Shown one piece after another: positions 8,373 through 18,755 of a stretch of 64,000 bases of DNA (position 1 is the first letter of the stretch; every line of letters starts with the position of its first letter). The notes under the pieces were generated by a model. It ran no database searches, had not been told where the DNA came from, and saw only the letters and a list, made by a program, of their open reading frames with translations. Source of the DNA: Onishia taeanensis (lineage in GTDB: Bacteria > Pseudomonadota > Gammaproteobacteria > Pseudomonadales > Halomonadaceae); assembly GCF_013349955.1 (NCBI RefSeq), contig NZ_JABVXC010000004.1:242547-306546 (forward strand). Direction: 5' to 3'. Made by a program: the position numbers and the translations under genes.

Positions 8373-8729
8373 ATAACCACCCCACAAGCCCTGACTCTGG
8401 CCGGCGCCTACCTCCTAGTGACACGTCCGATAGCCATAGCCCAGGCCATGCGCCCCTGGGGCGATGAAGTCAACGAGCCCGGGACTCTCGCTGCCGCAGG
8501 AGCCCGCATCGGCATGCTCGAGCGCTTCCTAGTACTGACGCTAGTACTGCTGGACGAGATGACTGCAGTGGGCTTCCTGCTGACCGAGAAGTCAGTGCTG
8601 CGCTTCGGCGACCTACGCGAAAGCAGCGATCGCAAGCTCACAGAGTACGTGCTTCTAGGCACCCTGCTCAGCGTGTCGGCCACAGTGGCCCTCGGTCTGG
8701 TGGAAGGCGCGCTACTCTCCGGCGCTTGA
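8373..8729 (+). pseudogene. C-terminal relic of a DUF3307-type membrane protein
   Basis: From just after an in-frame stop at 8370-8372, the frame reads ITTPQALTLAGAYLLVTRP and continues for about 119 residues to the stop. ERFLVLTLVLLDEM, GFLLTEKSVLRFGDL and SDRKLTEYVLLGTLLS are the conserved C-terminal half of DUF3307 membrane proteins. The N-terminal membrane half is absent. A GTG at 8418 could in principle start translation, but homology extends upstream of it, so this is a truncated relic. It adjoins the left edge of the phosphonate island. Confidence 0.6.
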
Positions 8730-8763
8730 CCGCTCACAGGTGGCCGAACACGTCAGATAGCCA

Positions 8764-9630
8764 TCACCCCTCGTGCCGCAAGGCTGCCAGCACCTGCTCG
8801 AACTCGCGCCCGGCGGGCCGATCGAGGCAGCGCGTTAGCCAGTACCCCTCGGCCATGGGCAACGTTTCCTGGCTGGCCCGGTGAAGGCGCCCGGATGCCA
8901 GCGCCGAGGCACACAGCGGCAACGACCCCAGTAGCACACCCGCTCCGGCCTCGGCGGCACGCAGCGCCTGAACGAGGCTATCCAGGCGCACCACCGGCAT
9001 GGGGCCGGGAGCCTCCTCGCACTGTTGGTCCCACTCCCGCCAGCCGAGCCGTGGCCCAGCCACGGCGATCCTCGGCAGTTGCCGCCAGTCCGGGACGGTG
9101 GCCAGGAGCGCAGGTGTCGCCATAGGCGCTAGCACCTCACCGAAAAGCCGCTGACTGTCACGCTCCGGCCAGTCACCCTCGCCGAAGCGAATATCCAGGT
9201 CGGCCTCCGCCTGGGCGTAGTCTGGCCAGCGATGCATGGTCGAGAGGAGCAGCTGCCGCCTAGGCAACACTGCCTGCAACTCAGCCAGGCGCGGCACGAT
9301 CCAGAGCTCGATCAACGATACCGAGGCCATCAAGCTAAGCCGAGTGCGTGGAGCCGCGAAGAGGCTGTCAGCGCTATGGGTCAACCGCTCTAGCGCCTGT
9401 TGCACATGGGGCAACCAGGCCTCGCCCTGCAGCGACAGCGTCACCCCCCGCGCCTGACGCTCGAACAAAGACACCCCAAGCCGCTCCTCCAAGTGCCGGA
9501 TGCGTTGGCTGACGGCGGCCTGGGTCAGCCCCAGCTCCCGGGCCGCGGCAGTAAAGCTGCCCAGTCGCGCGGCCGCTTCAAAGACCCGCACCCATTCCAG
9601 TGAAGGCAACAGCGCCGTCGACTCAGCCAT
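8764..9630 (-). CDS. LysR family regulator, GcvA-like, beside tmpA
   Basis: LysR-type regulator of about 288 residues. The DNA-binding domain is LEWVRVFEAAARLGSFTAAARELGLTQAAVSQRIRHLE, then LFERQARGVTLSLQGEAWLP and an effector domain with the GcvA-group layout. Start 9630 (MAESTALLPS) fits the usual distance to the helix-turn-helix; an upstream ATG would add 26 unrelated residues. It is divergent from the TmpA-like gene across roughly 100 bases containing an AT-rich partly symmetric segment (ATAATCG...TCGTTAT near 9654-9674). By position it is the likely activator of the tmpAB pair, responding to the phosphonate or a breakdown product; this is inference. Confidence 0.82.
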   Translation of the reverse strand: MAESTALLPSLEWVRVFEAAARLGSFTAAARELGLTQAAVSQRIRHLEERLGVSLFERQARGVTLSLQGEAWLPHVQQALERLTHSADSLFAAPRTRLSLMASVSLIELWIVPRLAELQAVLPRRQLLLSTMHRWPDYAQAEADLDIRFGEGDWPERDSQRLFGEVLAPMATPALLATVPDWRQLPRIAVAGPRLGWREWDQQCEEAPGPMPVVRLDSLVQALRAAEAGAGVLLGSLPLCASALASGRLHRASQETLPMAEGYWLTRCLDRPAGREFEQVLAALRHEG

Positions 9631-9716
9631 AAATATTATCGCCCTCTCATCCCAATAATCGTTGATTGTCGTTATGCCACCGACGACGTCAAATGGCCAG
9701 GCATCCACTCTTCTGA

Positions 9717-11458
<1,742 letters not shown>

Positions 11459-11459
11459 C

Positions 11460-11487
11460 CGTTCCCCGCCCGCGCGGGCGGGGAACG
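11460..11487. terminator. 28-base perfect palindrome between tmpB and the EamA gene
   Basis: CGTTCCCCGCCCGC followed by its exact complement forms a 28-base palindrome. A second hairpin follows, CCGGCTCA (11502-11509) with TGAGCCGG (11517-11524). Together they separate convergent transcription units. There is no clear T-run. Confidence 0.6.
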
Positions 11488-11525
11488 ATGATTGACACGC
11501 ACCGGCTCAATTGACGTGAGCCGGC

Positions 11526-12422
11526 TCAGGGCAGCGCGACCACCCACAAGCCAGCGAGCATCAATGCGGTGCCAAGCCACTTGGCCGGTGCAGCCCGCTC
11601 TCGCAGCCACCAGACCCCCAGCAGGACGCCAAGCGGAATAGACAGCTGACGCATGGCGACCACCAAGCTCACCTCCTCGGTGAGCGCCATCGCCACCAGC
11701 ACCAGACCATAGGTCGACAGCACCATGATGCCGGTCAGTGGTATCGCAATGCGCTCCTGCCGCCAGAGCGACGGCAGATGTCGCCGTTCGACGCGAAGTA
11801 ACAGCACCGTCGGTATGCCCCAGGCACAGGTCGCAAGGGCCTGGAGCACCATGAAGTGTCCGCCGGCCAAGAAACTGGAATGGCCGCTCTGCACCATCAG
11901 CAAGAGAGCCTGATTATCGATCAGGGAGTAGCCGGCAGTGGCCACCGCCGCCAGCAAGGCGTAGCCGAATGCCGCGGTCAGGTAGGTCGAGGGGCTTAGT
12001 GCCTGCTGGCTGGTCAAAGGCAGGCACAAGGCGCCGATCAGGATCAGCCCCATGCCGAGCATATCCAGCGACGTAAGGGCCCGGCTGCCCAGCACGCCCA
12101 CCGAGACCAGCGGCACCAGCACCACCGGCAAGGCGCGGGCGATGGGATAGAGCACGCTGATTTCACCACGTGCGTAGGCCCAGGCCAGACCACCCATATA
12201 GAGCATCTGGCACAGGCCTGAGGCGACCAGCCAACCCCAGAAAGCGGGAGGCAGTGCCGCCGGCGACGGCCCCATCCATAGGATCGGGGACAGCATCAGG
12301 GCACCGCAGCCCATCGCCAGCACAAAGAAGGCGAGTGACGGCGCACGCCCCTTGCCCAGAAGATTCCAGCCGGCGTGCAGACAGACGGACAGCAGCACTA
12401 GACTCAGTGCCAGCGCGCTCAT
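11526..12422 (-). CDS. EamA/DMT family transporter in the phosphonate operon
   Basis: A 298-residue, ten-helix membrane protein with the duplicated EamA fold. The first half begins LALSLVLLSVCLHAGWNLLGKGRAPS and includes LYPIARALPVVLVPLVSV; the second half ends in the typical PLGVLLGVWWLRERAAPAKWLGTALMLAGL. Its start codon overlaps the stop of the FAD oxidoreductase (ATGA on the minus strand), so it belongs to the phn operon. The substrate is unknown. Possible roles are export of a toxic intermediate such as acetaldehyde or an amine, or uptake of an organic phosphonate. Confidence 0.8.
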   Translation of the reverse strand: MSALALSLVLLSVCLHAGWNLLGKGRAPSLAFFVLAMGCGALMLSPILWMGPSPAALPPAFWGWLVASGLCQMLYMGGLAWAYARGEISVLYPIARALPVVLVPLVSVGVLGSRALTSLDMLGMGLILIGALCLPLTSQQALSPSTYLTAAFGYALLAAVATAGYSLIDNQALLLMVQSGHSSFLAGGHFMVLQALATCAWGIPTVLLLRVERRHLPSLWRQERIAIPLTGIMVLSTYGLVLVAMALTEEVSLVVAMRQLSIPLGVLLGVWWLRERAAPAKWLGTALMLAGLWVVALP

Positions 12423-13816
12423 GAGGCGAGCTTGTCGGACTTGCCCGCAGCCGCAGCGAAGCCGGCCAGCCAGCGGTCCCAGAGATGGGGTGGCCGGTCA
12501 AGCTCCTCGGCCCGTTCCTGGCGACGAATGGCATTACGGACCACCAGGGACCCGAGATAGCGCACCGGCTCGGGAGGGAAACGACCCAGCGGCCCTTGAG
12601 CCAGCGGCGAGCGATGCCAGGCGTTGTCGTGTTCCAGCACCAAGGCGCTGAGCAGCTTGGCGCCCATCCGCGTCGGCCCGACGCCGTTGCCGGAATAGCC
12701 AAAGCCATAAACGACATTGGCTGCTCCTGGCAACGCACCGAAAAATGGCAGCCCCGTCACCGACCGATCCGAGGGGCCAGTCCAGCTGGCCGCCATCGAG
12801 GCCTCGCCAAGGCTCGGAAAGAAGTTTGTCAGGCTCTGGCGCAGCTCATCGCGATACCGAGACGGCCGATCGAAGATTCCATGCACATGGCCACCGAAGG
12901 CGAAGGTATTACCGCCCTTGCCCAGCATCAGGCGACCCTCGGGGGTGGTGCGGTAGTAGTGCACGAAGGTGCGTGAGTCGAGCACCGAGACACCATCTGA
13001 CAATCCCGTGGCGGCCAGCGCCTCGGGCATCGGCTCGGTGATTACCATGTCGCTCGAGACGATGGCGATGGTACGACGAAAGGCTGGCAACAGTCTGGCC
13101 GTCCAGGCATTGGTCGCCAGCACCACCTTGTCGGCGACGACTCTCCCGCCCGGTGTGTGCACTCGAGCCGGACGGCCCTGATCGAGGGCCTGCATGGGTG
13201 TCTGTTCGAACAGTTCGACGCCTAGCGCTCGTGCCACTCGACGCAGGCCTCGTACCAGCTTGGCCGGCTGGACAGTGGCCGCCTGGGGCGAGAACCATCC
13301 CTGGCAATGACGCTGCGAGCCACTGCGTCGCTTTACCTCTGCGGTTTTCATCAACGTGAAACTGCCGATGCCCTGCTCAACCAAGTCATTCATCAAGGGC
13401 GACACCGCTGTCTGCTGAGCCTGATTGGTCGCAGTGAACAGGGTGCCATCCTGGCGAAACTCGGCATCGATGCCGTGATGGCGACAGAAGTCGCCGACCT
13501 CTCCCACGCAGCGCTCGGACTCGACAACCAGCCGACGGGCTTCCTCTTCACCGAATAGTCGCCGCAGAGTCGGGTACTTGCTGGCCCAGCCCAGCACGCA
13601 GCCACCGTTGCGGCCGCTGGCGCCAGCACCACAAATATCAGCCTCTATCAGGACTACCCGCAGGCTGGGTGCCTGCTCGCGCAGCATAATGGCGGTCCAT
13701 AGCCCGGTGTAACCACCACCAACGATGCAGACGTCGACACGCCGGTCCCGATCCAGTGGCGGCGCCGGTTCATCACACTCCGCCGCCAGAGCCTGATCTA
13801 ACCAGAAGGGTCGCAT
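12419..13816 (-). CDS. FAD-dependent amine oxidoreductase (DAO family) of the phosphonate cluster
   Basis: Flavoprotein of about 465 residues. The dinucleotide-binding motif VCIVGGGYTGLWTA lies near 29-42, a second conserved motif GAGASGRNGG near 70, and the C-terminal GYSGNGVGPTRMGAKLL closes the FAD site. Start 13816 (MRPFWLDQAL) follows AAGGAGAG. This is the DadA/PuuB-like group. It lies directly downstream of phnX and is coupled to the EamA gene. FAD oxidases in AEP clusters have been reported to act on N-alkylated aminoethylphosphonates, giving phosphonoacetaldehyde for PhnX. Applying that here is inference; a polyamine or amino-acid oxidase is possible. Confidence 0.78.
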   Translation of the reverse strand: MRPFWLDQALAAECDEPAPPLDRDRRVDVCIVGGGYTGLWTAIMLREQAPSLRVVLIEADICGAGASGRNGGCVLGWASKYPTLRRLFGEEEARRLVVESERCVGEVGDFCRHHGIDAEFRQDGTLFTATNQAQQTAVSPLMNDLVEQGIGSFTLMKTAEVKRRSGSQRHCQGWFSPQAATVQPAKLVRGLRRVARALGVELFEQTPMQALDQGRPARVHTPGGRVVADKVVLATNAWTARLLPAFRRTIAIVSSDMVITEPMPEALAATGLSDGVSVLDSRTFVHYYRTTPEGRLMLGKGGNTFAFGGHVHGIFDRPSRYRDELRQSLTNFFPSLGEASMAASWTGPSDRSVTGLPFFGALPGAANVVYGFGYSGNGVGPTRMGAKLLSALVLEHDNAWHRSPLAQGPLGRFPPEPVRYLGSLVVRNAIRRQERAEELDRPPHLWDRWLAGFAAAAGKSDKLAS

Positions 13817-13868
13817 GACACTCTCCTTATAGCATGATGGTCCCAGCCAGCGGCCGGGACCGCATGGA

Positions 13869-14687
13869 TCAGGGCCGCTCGCCACGCGCCAGGCGGGCAT
13901 CGATCTCGGCGACCACCCCTGGCAGTTCGGCGATGGTATCGATCATGAAGTGCGGCTCCGACGGGGCGAACTGTGCCTCGATGCGGCGGCGTCTCTCGGC
14001 CAGTTCAGCCTCTGGCAGAGCGCAATAGGCTCCATGATCAAGCCCCAGCGCATTGCCGGAGCAAGTCAGCGCTACGGTCCACATGCCGGCCCGACGCCCT
14101 TCCAGGATGCCAGGCACGGTGTCGTCGACCTTGACGCAGGCTGCCACGTCCTCGAGCCCCAGGGCGATCACGTTGGCCAGGGCCTGAGCCGGGTGCGGGC
14201 GTCCGTTTGGCACCTCGTCAGTGGCCACAACATGGTCGGCCTCGAATCCGTTCTCTCGCGCCTGCGCCACCACATGCTCCATGACTACCGCGGGATAGCC
14301 CGAGCAAGAGCCAACTTTCAGGCCGCGCTCGCGCAGCTCGGCGATGGCCTCAAGCGCGCCGGGAATCAGTGCCGAATGCTCGCCAATCTTGGCAACCTGC
14401 AGCGGCATGAAGCGCTCATAGAGCGAAGTGACGTCATCATCGGTGGGGCTATGGCCCACGGCCTGCTCGAAACGCGCAGCGATCGCAGGCTCATCACACA
14501 GGGTGCGAATATGGTCCCATTTGCCCATCCCCATGGGGCCGCGCGCTTCATCCAGGCTGATCGCGACGCCCAGTTCTCCGAAGGCCTCGACGAAGATCTG
14601 GGTGGGCGCGAAGGAGCCGAAATCCACCAAGGTGCCGGCCCAATCAAGGATGACGCCCTGCAGGCGTTCGGGAGTGCGGTATTGCAT
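13869..14687 (-). CDS. phnX: phosphonoacetaldehyde hydrolase (phosphonatase)
   Basis: A 272-residue HAD-superfamily enzyme that cleaves phosphonoacetaldehyde to acetaldehyde and phosphate. The nucleophile motif is [12 protein letters not shown] (Asp-x-Ala-Gly-Thr, the Ala typical of phosphonatase). The Schiff-base Lys lies in the cap, [11 protein letters not shown]. Motif II is SCSGYP and the metal-binding acidic motif is KVDDTVPGI. Length is usual for PhnX. GGAG precedes the ATG. It sits 24 bases downstream of phnW, whose product it consumes. Confidence 0.93.
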   Translation of the reverse strand: MQYRTPERLQGVILDWAGTLVDFGSFAPTQIFVEAFGELGVAISLDEARGPMGMGKWDHIRTLCDEPAIAARFEQAVGHSPTDDDVTSLYERFMPLQVAKIGEHSALIPGALEAIAELRERGLKVGSCSGYPAVVMEHVVAQARENGFEADHVVATDEVPNGRPHPAQALANVIALGLEDVAACVKVDDTVPGILEGRRAGMWTVALTCSGNALGLDHGAYCALPEAELAERRRRIEAQFAPSEPHFMIDTIAELPGVVAEIDARLARGERP

Positions 14688-14711
14688 CGGTCAATCTCCA
14701 GTGGGTCGTGT

Positions 14712-15839
14712 TCAGTGGGCAGGACGGGCGTCATCAACGTCCATGGTGCCCAGGGCCGTGTCGATGGCGCTCAACAGCCGGTCCATCACCTGGATGTCGA
14801 TGCGACCGATACTGCCGATGCGAAAGCTCTCTACTTCGGTGAGCTTGCCGGGATAGATGATGAAGCCGTGTGCCTTGAGTTCGGTATAGAAGCGCGAAAA
14901 GTCGAAGTTCGGATGCGCCGGGCTGAGGAAGGTGGTGATGATCGGCGAGAGCCAGCGATCTTCCAGCAGGGTCTCGAAGCCTCGTTCACGCATGCCGGCG
15001 ACCAGACGCTCTCGATTAGCGGCGTAGCGCGCATGACGTGCTGACACTCCTCCCTCTTCGGCGTGCTCCTTCATGGCCTGCAAGAAGGCGGCCACGACGT
15101 GGGTCGGCGGCGTATAGCGCCACTGACCGGTTCGGGTCATGTAACGCCACTGATCATGCAGGTCCAGCGACAGGGAATGACAGCGCCCCTCGGCGGCCTC
15201 CAAGGCGTCGCGGCGCGCGATCACGAAACCGAAACCGGGCACGCCCTCGAAGCATTTGTTGGCCGATGAGATCAACGCCAGGAAGGGAAGGCGCTCGGCA
15301 TCCACCGAGAGCGCGCCGAAGGCGCTCATGGAATCGATGATCAGCTCGCGGCCTTGAGCGGCCACCACCTCGGCAATGGCCGCCAGGGGGTTGAGCATGC
15401 CAGAGCTGGTCTCGCAGTGGATCAAAGCGACGTAGCCGATATTCGGATTGGCCGCCAAGTACGCCTCGACAACTGCCGGGTCATACGGGGCGGCATCGCC
15501 AAACTCCATCACCTCAACGGGGCGGCCTATTCGCTCGAGCAGGCTTACCAAGCGCTTGCCATAGGCGCCGTTGACCAGCACCAGAGTAGTACGAGAAGCG
15601 TCGATCAATGTGCCGAGCGCGGCTTCCACCGCAAAGGTGCCACTGCCCTGAACGGGGATACAGGCGTGGCGTTCGCTGGCGTTGGCACACGCCAAGAGGC
15701 GACGGCAGATCTCCGCGGTCATCATATTGAATTCGTCGTCCCAGGAGCCCCAGTCGCGCTGCATAGACGCCTTGACGGTTGCACTGGTGGTTAGCGGTCC
15801 TGGGGTGAGCAGGTAGGCATCGGAATTGGGCATGGTCAT
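14712..15839 (-). CDS. phnW: 2-aminoethylphosphonate:pyruvate aminotransferase
   Basis: A 375-residue PLP enzyme of aminotransferase class V. It transfers the amino group of 2-aminoethylphosphonate to pyruvate, giving phosphonoacetaldehyde and alanine. Diagnostic segments are [20 protein letters not shown], the PLP-contact region [20 protein letters not shown] and the PLP lysine in [15 protein letters not shown]. Either of two in-frame ATGs (15839, 15833) may be used. A 12-base operator palindrome abuts the first ATG directly, and no Shine-Dalgarno is visible there. A terminator after the permease gene lies just upstream, so phnW probably has its own regulated promoter. Confidence 0.93.
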   Translation of the reverse strand: MTMPNSDAYLLTPGPLTTSATVKASMQRDWGSWDDEFNMMTAEICRRLLACANASERHACIPVQGSGTFAVEAALGTLIDASRTTLVLVNGAYGKRLVSLLERIGRPVEVMEFGDAAPYDPAVVEAYLAANPNIGYVALIHCETSSGMLNPLAAIAEVVAAQGRELIIDSMSAFGALSVDAERLPFLALISSANKCFEGVPGFGFVIARRDALEAAEGRCHSLSLDLHDQWRYMTRTGQWRYTPPTHVVAAFLQAMKEHAEEGGVSARHARYAANRERLVAGMRERGFETLLEDRWLSPIITTFLSPAHPNFDFSRFYTELKAHGFIIYPGKLTEVESFRIGSIGRIDIQVMDRLLSAIDTALGTMDVDDARPAH

Positions 15840-15851
15840 TGGTATATACCA
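15840..15851. promoter_or_regulatory. probable PhnR operator in front of phnW
   Basis: TGGTATATACCA is a perfect 12-base palindrome touching the phnW start codon. It fits the GT-x-TA-x-AC pattern of HutC-group GntR regulators and is identical to the site before phnS. Its TATATA core may overlap the promoter. Confidence 0.75.
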
Positions 15852-15863
15852 GAAATGTTAGAC

Positions 15864-15894
15864 AAAAAAAATGTGGAGGCGGGCCTAGCCCGCC
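15864..15894 (-). terminator. Rho-independent terminator overlapping the end of the permease gene
   Basis: On the minus strand GGCGGGC-TAG-GCCCGCC forms the stem, with the permease stop codon inside the hairpin, followed after five bases by eight T. It would separate the transporter genes from phnW. Confidence 0.7.
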
Positions 15895-17576
15895 TGACGC
15901 CAACGCTGGGCCCGGGTCAACAGCAGATGACTGATCGCCGCATGCGCCAGCTTGACGCCCAGAGACGTGAAGAAAATGAGCACCGCCATTGCCGCTGCAC
16001 TGGCGAAGTAGCCGGCCTCGTTCAGATGCATCACCGCCACGGAGGCCAGGCGTGTGTCACTGGTGTAGAGGAAGACTACCGCCGAGACCGTGGTCATGGC
16101 ATTGACGAACAAATACACCGAGATATCCAGCACCGCAGGCAGTGAGACCGGCAGAGTCACGCGATAAAAGGTGGTCCAGAAAGGCACCTTCAGCGACGCC
16201 CCCACCGCCTCGAACTCGGGGTCAAGCTGCTTCAGGGCTGTCACCGAGGTGAGATGGCAGACGGTGTAGAAATGCACCAAGGTGTTGAGCACCAGAATGA
16301 TCAACGTGCCGTAGATCCAGTTCAGCGGATTGCCGGCCTGATTGAAGAAGAAGATATAGGCCAGACCCAACACCATGCCCGGTACCGCCATCGGCAACAT
16401 GGCCAGGAAGTGCAGACCCTGACGCAGCGGGCGGTAGCCTTCGCTCTTCTCGATCAACCAGGCATTGAAGAAGATCGCCAGGGTGCCGATCGTCGCCACA
16501 GAGAAGGCGAGCTTCAGCGAATTGCCCCAGGAGGTCCAGCCTCCTCCGGCCAGCGCCTCGAAGGCGTAGTGCTTGAACGTCAGCGACAGGTTGTAAGGCC
16601 AGAACTGCACCAGAGAGGCATAGATGGCGGTACCGATCACCAGCAGGATGATCGCCCCCACTCCATAGCAGATCGTGGCAAAGGTCCAGTCACGCATGGG
16701 GCTGGGGCTGGGTTGCCAGGGCACCGCCCGTGCCGAGAGCTGGGCCACCTGACGCCGCTGGATCCAGCGGTCCACCACGAAGGACAGCAAGGCCGGCAAC
16801 AGCAGGATCACGCTGACCACCGCTCCCATCTGGAAGTTCTGCTGCCCCACCACCTGGCGGTAGACGTCGGTGGCCAACACGCTGAACTGCCCGCCGATGA
16901 TCTTGGGCACACCAAAGTCGGTGATGGCCAGCGTGAAGGCTACGAAGCCACAGGAGATCAGGCCATAGCGCGCGCCCGGCAACGTGATGGTAAAAAAGCT
17001 GCGCCACTTCGGGGTCCCCAGGGCCTCGGCCGCCTCGTAGAGGCGCGCATCACTGTTGGACAGGGCCGTAACCAGGATCATCAGGGCATGAGGAAATATC
17101 CAGAAGCTCAGCCCCATGACAATGCCGATGGGGCCGTAGATGCTTTCCCCCATCAGCACCTCGCGAAACCAGCCCTGATTGCCGAACAGATAGACGAGAC
17201 TGATGGCCGGCAATAGCGAGGGCGCAAGGATCGGCAGGATGGCCAGCATGCGGAACAGTCGCTTGCCGGGCATGCAGGTACGCGTCAGGCCATAGGCACA
17301 GAGGAAGGCCAGGCCGACCACGACCGCGGTGCTGGTCAGGGCGATGGTCAGGGAGTTGACGATGGAGCCGGCCAGGGCCGGCGTCTGGACGTAGCGCGCG
17401 AAGTTGGCGAGGCCCACGAAGTCACCGGCACGATCCTGAACACTCTTGACTAGCATGGCCGCCAGCGGGAAGAGCAGGCCCACCACCAGCAGGCCGAGGG
17501 CCAGCAGCAGTGCCAACAAACGGATCAGGGATTCGCCGGACCAGCGCCGGGACCAGGAAGGCATACCTACCATCAT
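15885..17576 (-). CDS. 2-aminoethylphosphonate ABC transporter permease (fused, PhnU2 type)
   Basis: A 563-residue inner-membrane protein with about twelve helices in two homologous halves, each with an ABC permease EAA-type loop (EAAEALGTPKWRSFFTITLP in the first, FEAVGASLKVPFWTTFYRVTLP in the second). This is the fused FbpB-like layout of the second class of putative AEP permeases rather than separate PhnU and PhnV. The start overlaps the stop of the ATPase gene; ATGs at 17576 and 17573 are both possible. It works with the neighbouring ATPase and binding protein. AEP as substrate is inferred from context. Confidence 0.85.
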   Translation of the reverse strand: MMVGMPSWSRRWSGESLIRLLALLLALGLLVVGLLFPLAAMLVKSVQDRAGDFVGLANFARYVQTPALAGSIVNSLTIALTSTAVVVGLAFLCAYGLTRTCMPGKRLFRMLAILPILAPSLLPAISLVYLFGNQGWFREVLMGESIYGPIGIVMGLSFWIFPHALMILVTALSNSDARLYEAAEALGTPKWRSFFTITLPGARYGLISCGFVAFTLAITDFGVPKIIGGQFSVLATDVYRQVVGQQNFQMGAVVSVILLLPALLSFVVDRWIQRRQVAQLSARAVPWQPSPSPMRDWTFATICYGVGAIILLVIGTAIYASLVQFWPYNLSLTFKHYAFEALAGGGWTSWGNSLKLAFSVATIGTLAIFFNAWLIEKSEGYRPLRQGLHFLAMLPMAVPGMVLGLAYIFFFNQAGNPLNWIYGTLIILVLNTLVHFYTVCHLTSVTALKQLDPEFEAVGASLKVPFWTTFYRVTLPVSLPAVLDISVYLFVNAMTTVSAVVFLYTSDTRLASVAVMHLNEAGYFASAAAMAVLIFFTSLGVKLAHAAISHLLLTRAQRWRQAG

Positions 17577-18694
17577 GGCCGCGCCTCCTGGCTAGGGAAG
17601 AGGCGCATCGCCTCGGCCGGCAATCGCACCCCAAGGGTCATGCCCGGCGTCAGGCCAAGCGCATCGCCATCGCGCACGGCGATGTCCGCCGTCAATGCCT
17701 GTTGGCATTCCTCGAGCGTCAGGCTGACGCGCAGGAAGGCTCCCAAGAATTCGATGTGCTCCACCCGCGCCGACAGTCCCTCGTCACGGCCACACAGTTC
17801 CACGGCCTCGGGACGAATGGCCAGTCGCGCCTGCTCCAGATCGGCGCACTCATGGGTCGTGCAATCCAGACGACGCTGGCCGAGCCGCAGGCTCTGCTCG
17901 CCCTCAGGACAGCACTCCAGAAAGTTCATGCTACCGATGAACTCGGCCACGAAGGCGCTGGCGGGATGCCGATAGATCTCGGCCGGCGTGCCCACCTGCT
18001 CGATCACGCCGTGATTCATCACCACGATACGGTCAGCCATGGCCAGGGCCTCCTCTTGGTCGTGGGTCACCATGATGGTGGTCACACCCAAGCGGGCCTG
18101 CAGGGCCTTGATCTGGCTGCGCAGGTGCACACGCACCCGGGCGTCGAGAGCCGATAGCGGCTCATCCAGCAGAAGCAATCCTGGCTCGGTAGCCAGCGCA
18201 CGCGCCAGCGCAACACGCTGCTGCTGTCCCCCGGACAGTGCTGCCGGATACTTGCCCTCGCTGCCGACCAGATCTACCAGAGTTAGCAGCTCGGCTACCC
18301 GTTCACGCATCCGGTGACGATCATCGCGCCTGTTGCGCAGCCCATAGGCCACGTTGTCGAAGACCGTCAGATTGGGGAAGAGCGCATAAGACTGGAAGAC
18401 GATGCCGAAGTCTCGTGCCTGGGGCGGTAAGCGCGAGATGTTGCGCCCGCACTGAACGATGCGCCCCGTACTCTGGGGGGCCAGCCCCGCGATGGCTCGC
18501 AGCAGGGTTGTCTTGCCACAGCCGGAAGGCCCCAGAAAGCAGACGAACTCGCCTTCACGAATCGTCAGATCGATATCTTGCAGGGCAGTGAAATGGCCGA
18601 AACGTTTGCTGAGCCCGGCAATCTCGAGATGAATCCCTGCATCGGCAACGGCGGCATGAGCCGTAGGTGATACAGGGGCGGTCAGGGTGGTCAT
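17573..18694 (-). CDS. 2-aminoethylphosphonate ABC transporter ATP-binding protein (PhnT2 type)
   Basis: ATPase of about 373 residues. Walker A is GPSGCGKTT, the Q-loop VFQSYALFPN, the signature LSGGQQQR, Walker B LLLLDEPLSALD and the H-loop VTHDQEEA. A C-terminal TOBE-like domain follows from about residue 250, as in the FbpC/PotA group. Start 18694 follows GGGAG and fits the family; a further upstream codon would add ten residues. It is coupled to the permease by overlapping stop and start codons. Confidence 0.87.
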   Translation of the reverse strand: MTTLTAPVSPTAHAAVADAGIHLEIAGLSKRFGHFTALQDIDLTIREGEFVCFLGPSGCGKTTLLRAIAGLAPQSTGRIVQCGRNISRLPPQARDFGIVFQSYALFPNLTVFDNVAYGLRNRRDDRHRMRERVAELLTLVDLVGSEGKYPAALSGGQQQRVALARALATEPGLLLLDEPLSALDARVRVHLRSQIKALQARLGVTTIMVTHDQEEALAMADRIVVMNHGVIEQVGTPAEIYRHPASAFVAEFIGSMNFLECCPEGEQSLRLGQRRLDCTTHECADLEQARLAIRPEAVELCGRDEGLSARVEHIEFLGAFLRVSLTLEECQQALTADIAVRDGDALGLTPGMTLGVRLPAEAMRLFPSQEARP

Positions 18695-18710
18695 GACGAA
18701 ATACTCCCGA

Positions 18711-18731
18711 CCCCGGCGCAACACGCCGGGG
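18711..18731. other. intercistronic hairpin between the binding-protein and ATPase genes
   Basis: CCCCGGCG (18711-18718) pairs with CGCCGGGG (18724-18731). Hairpins at this place in ABC operons often protect the abundant binding-protein message and dampen downstream expression; that role is inference. Confidence 0.5.
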
Positions 18732-18755
18732 CGATCACAAGAATAGCGAAGTTAG

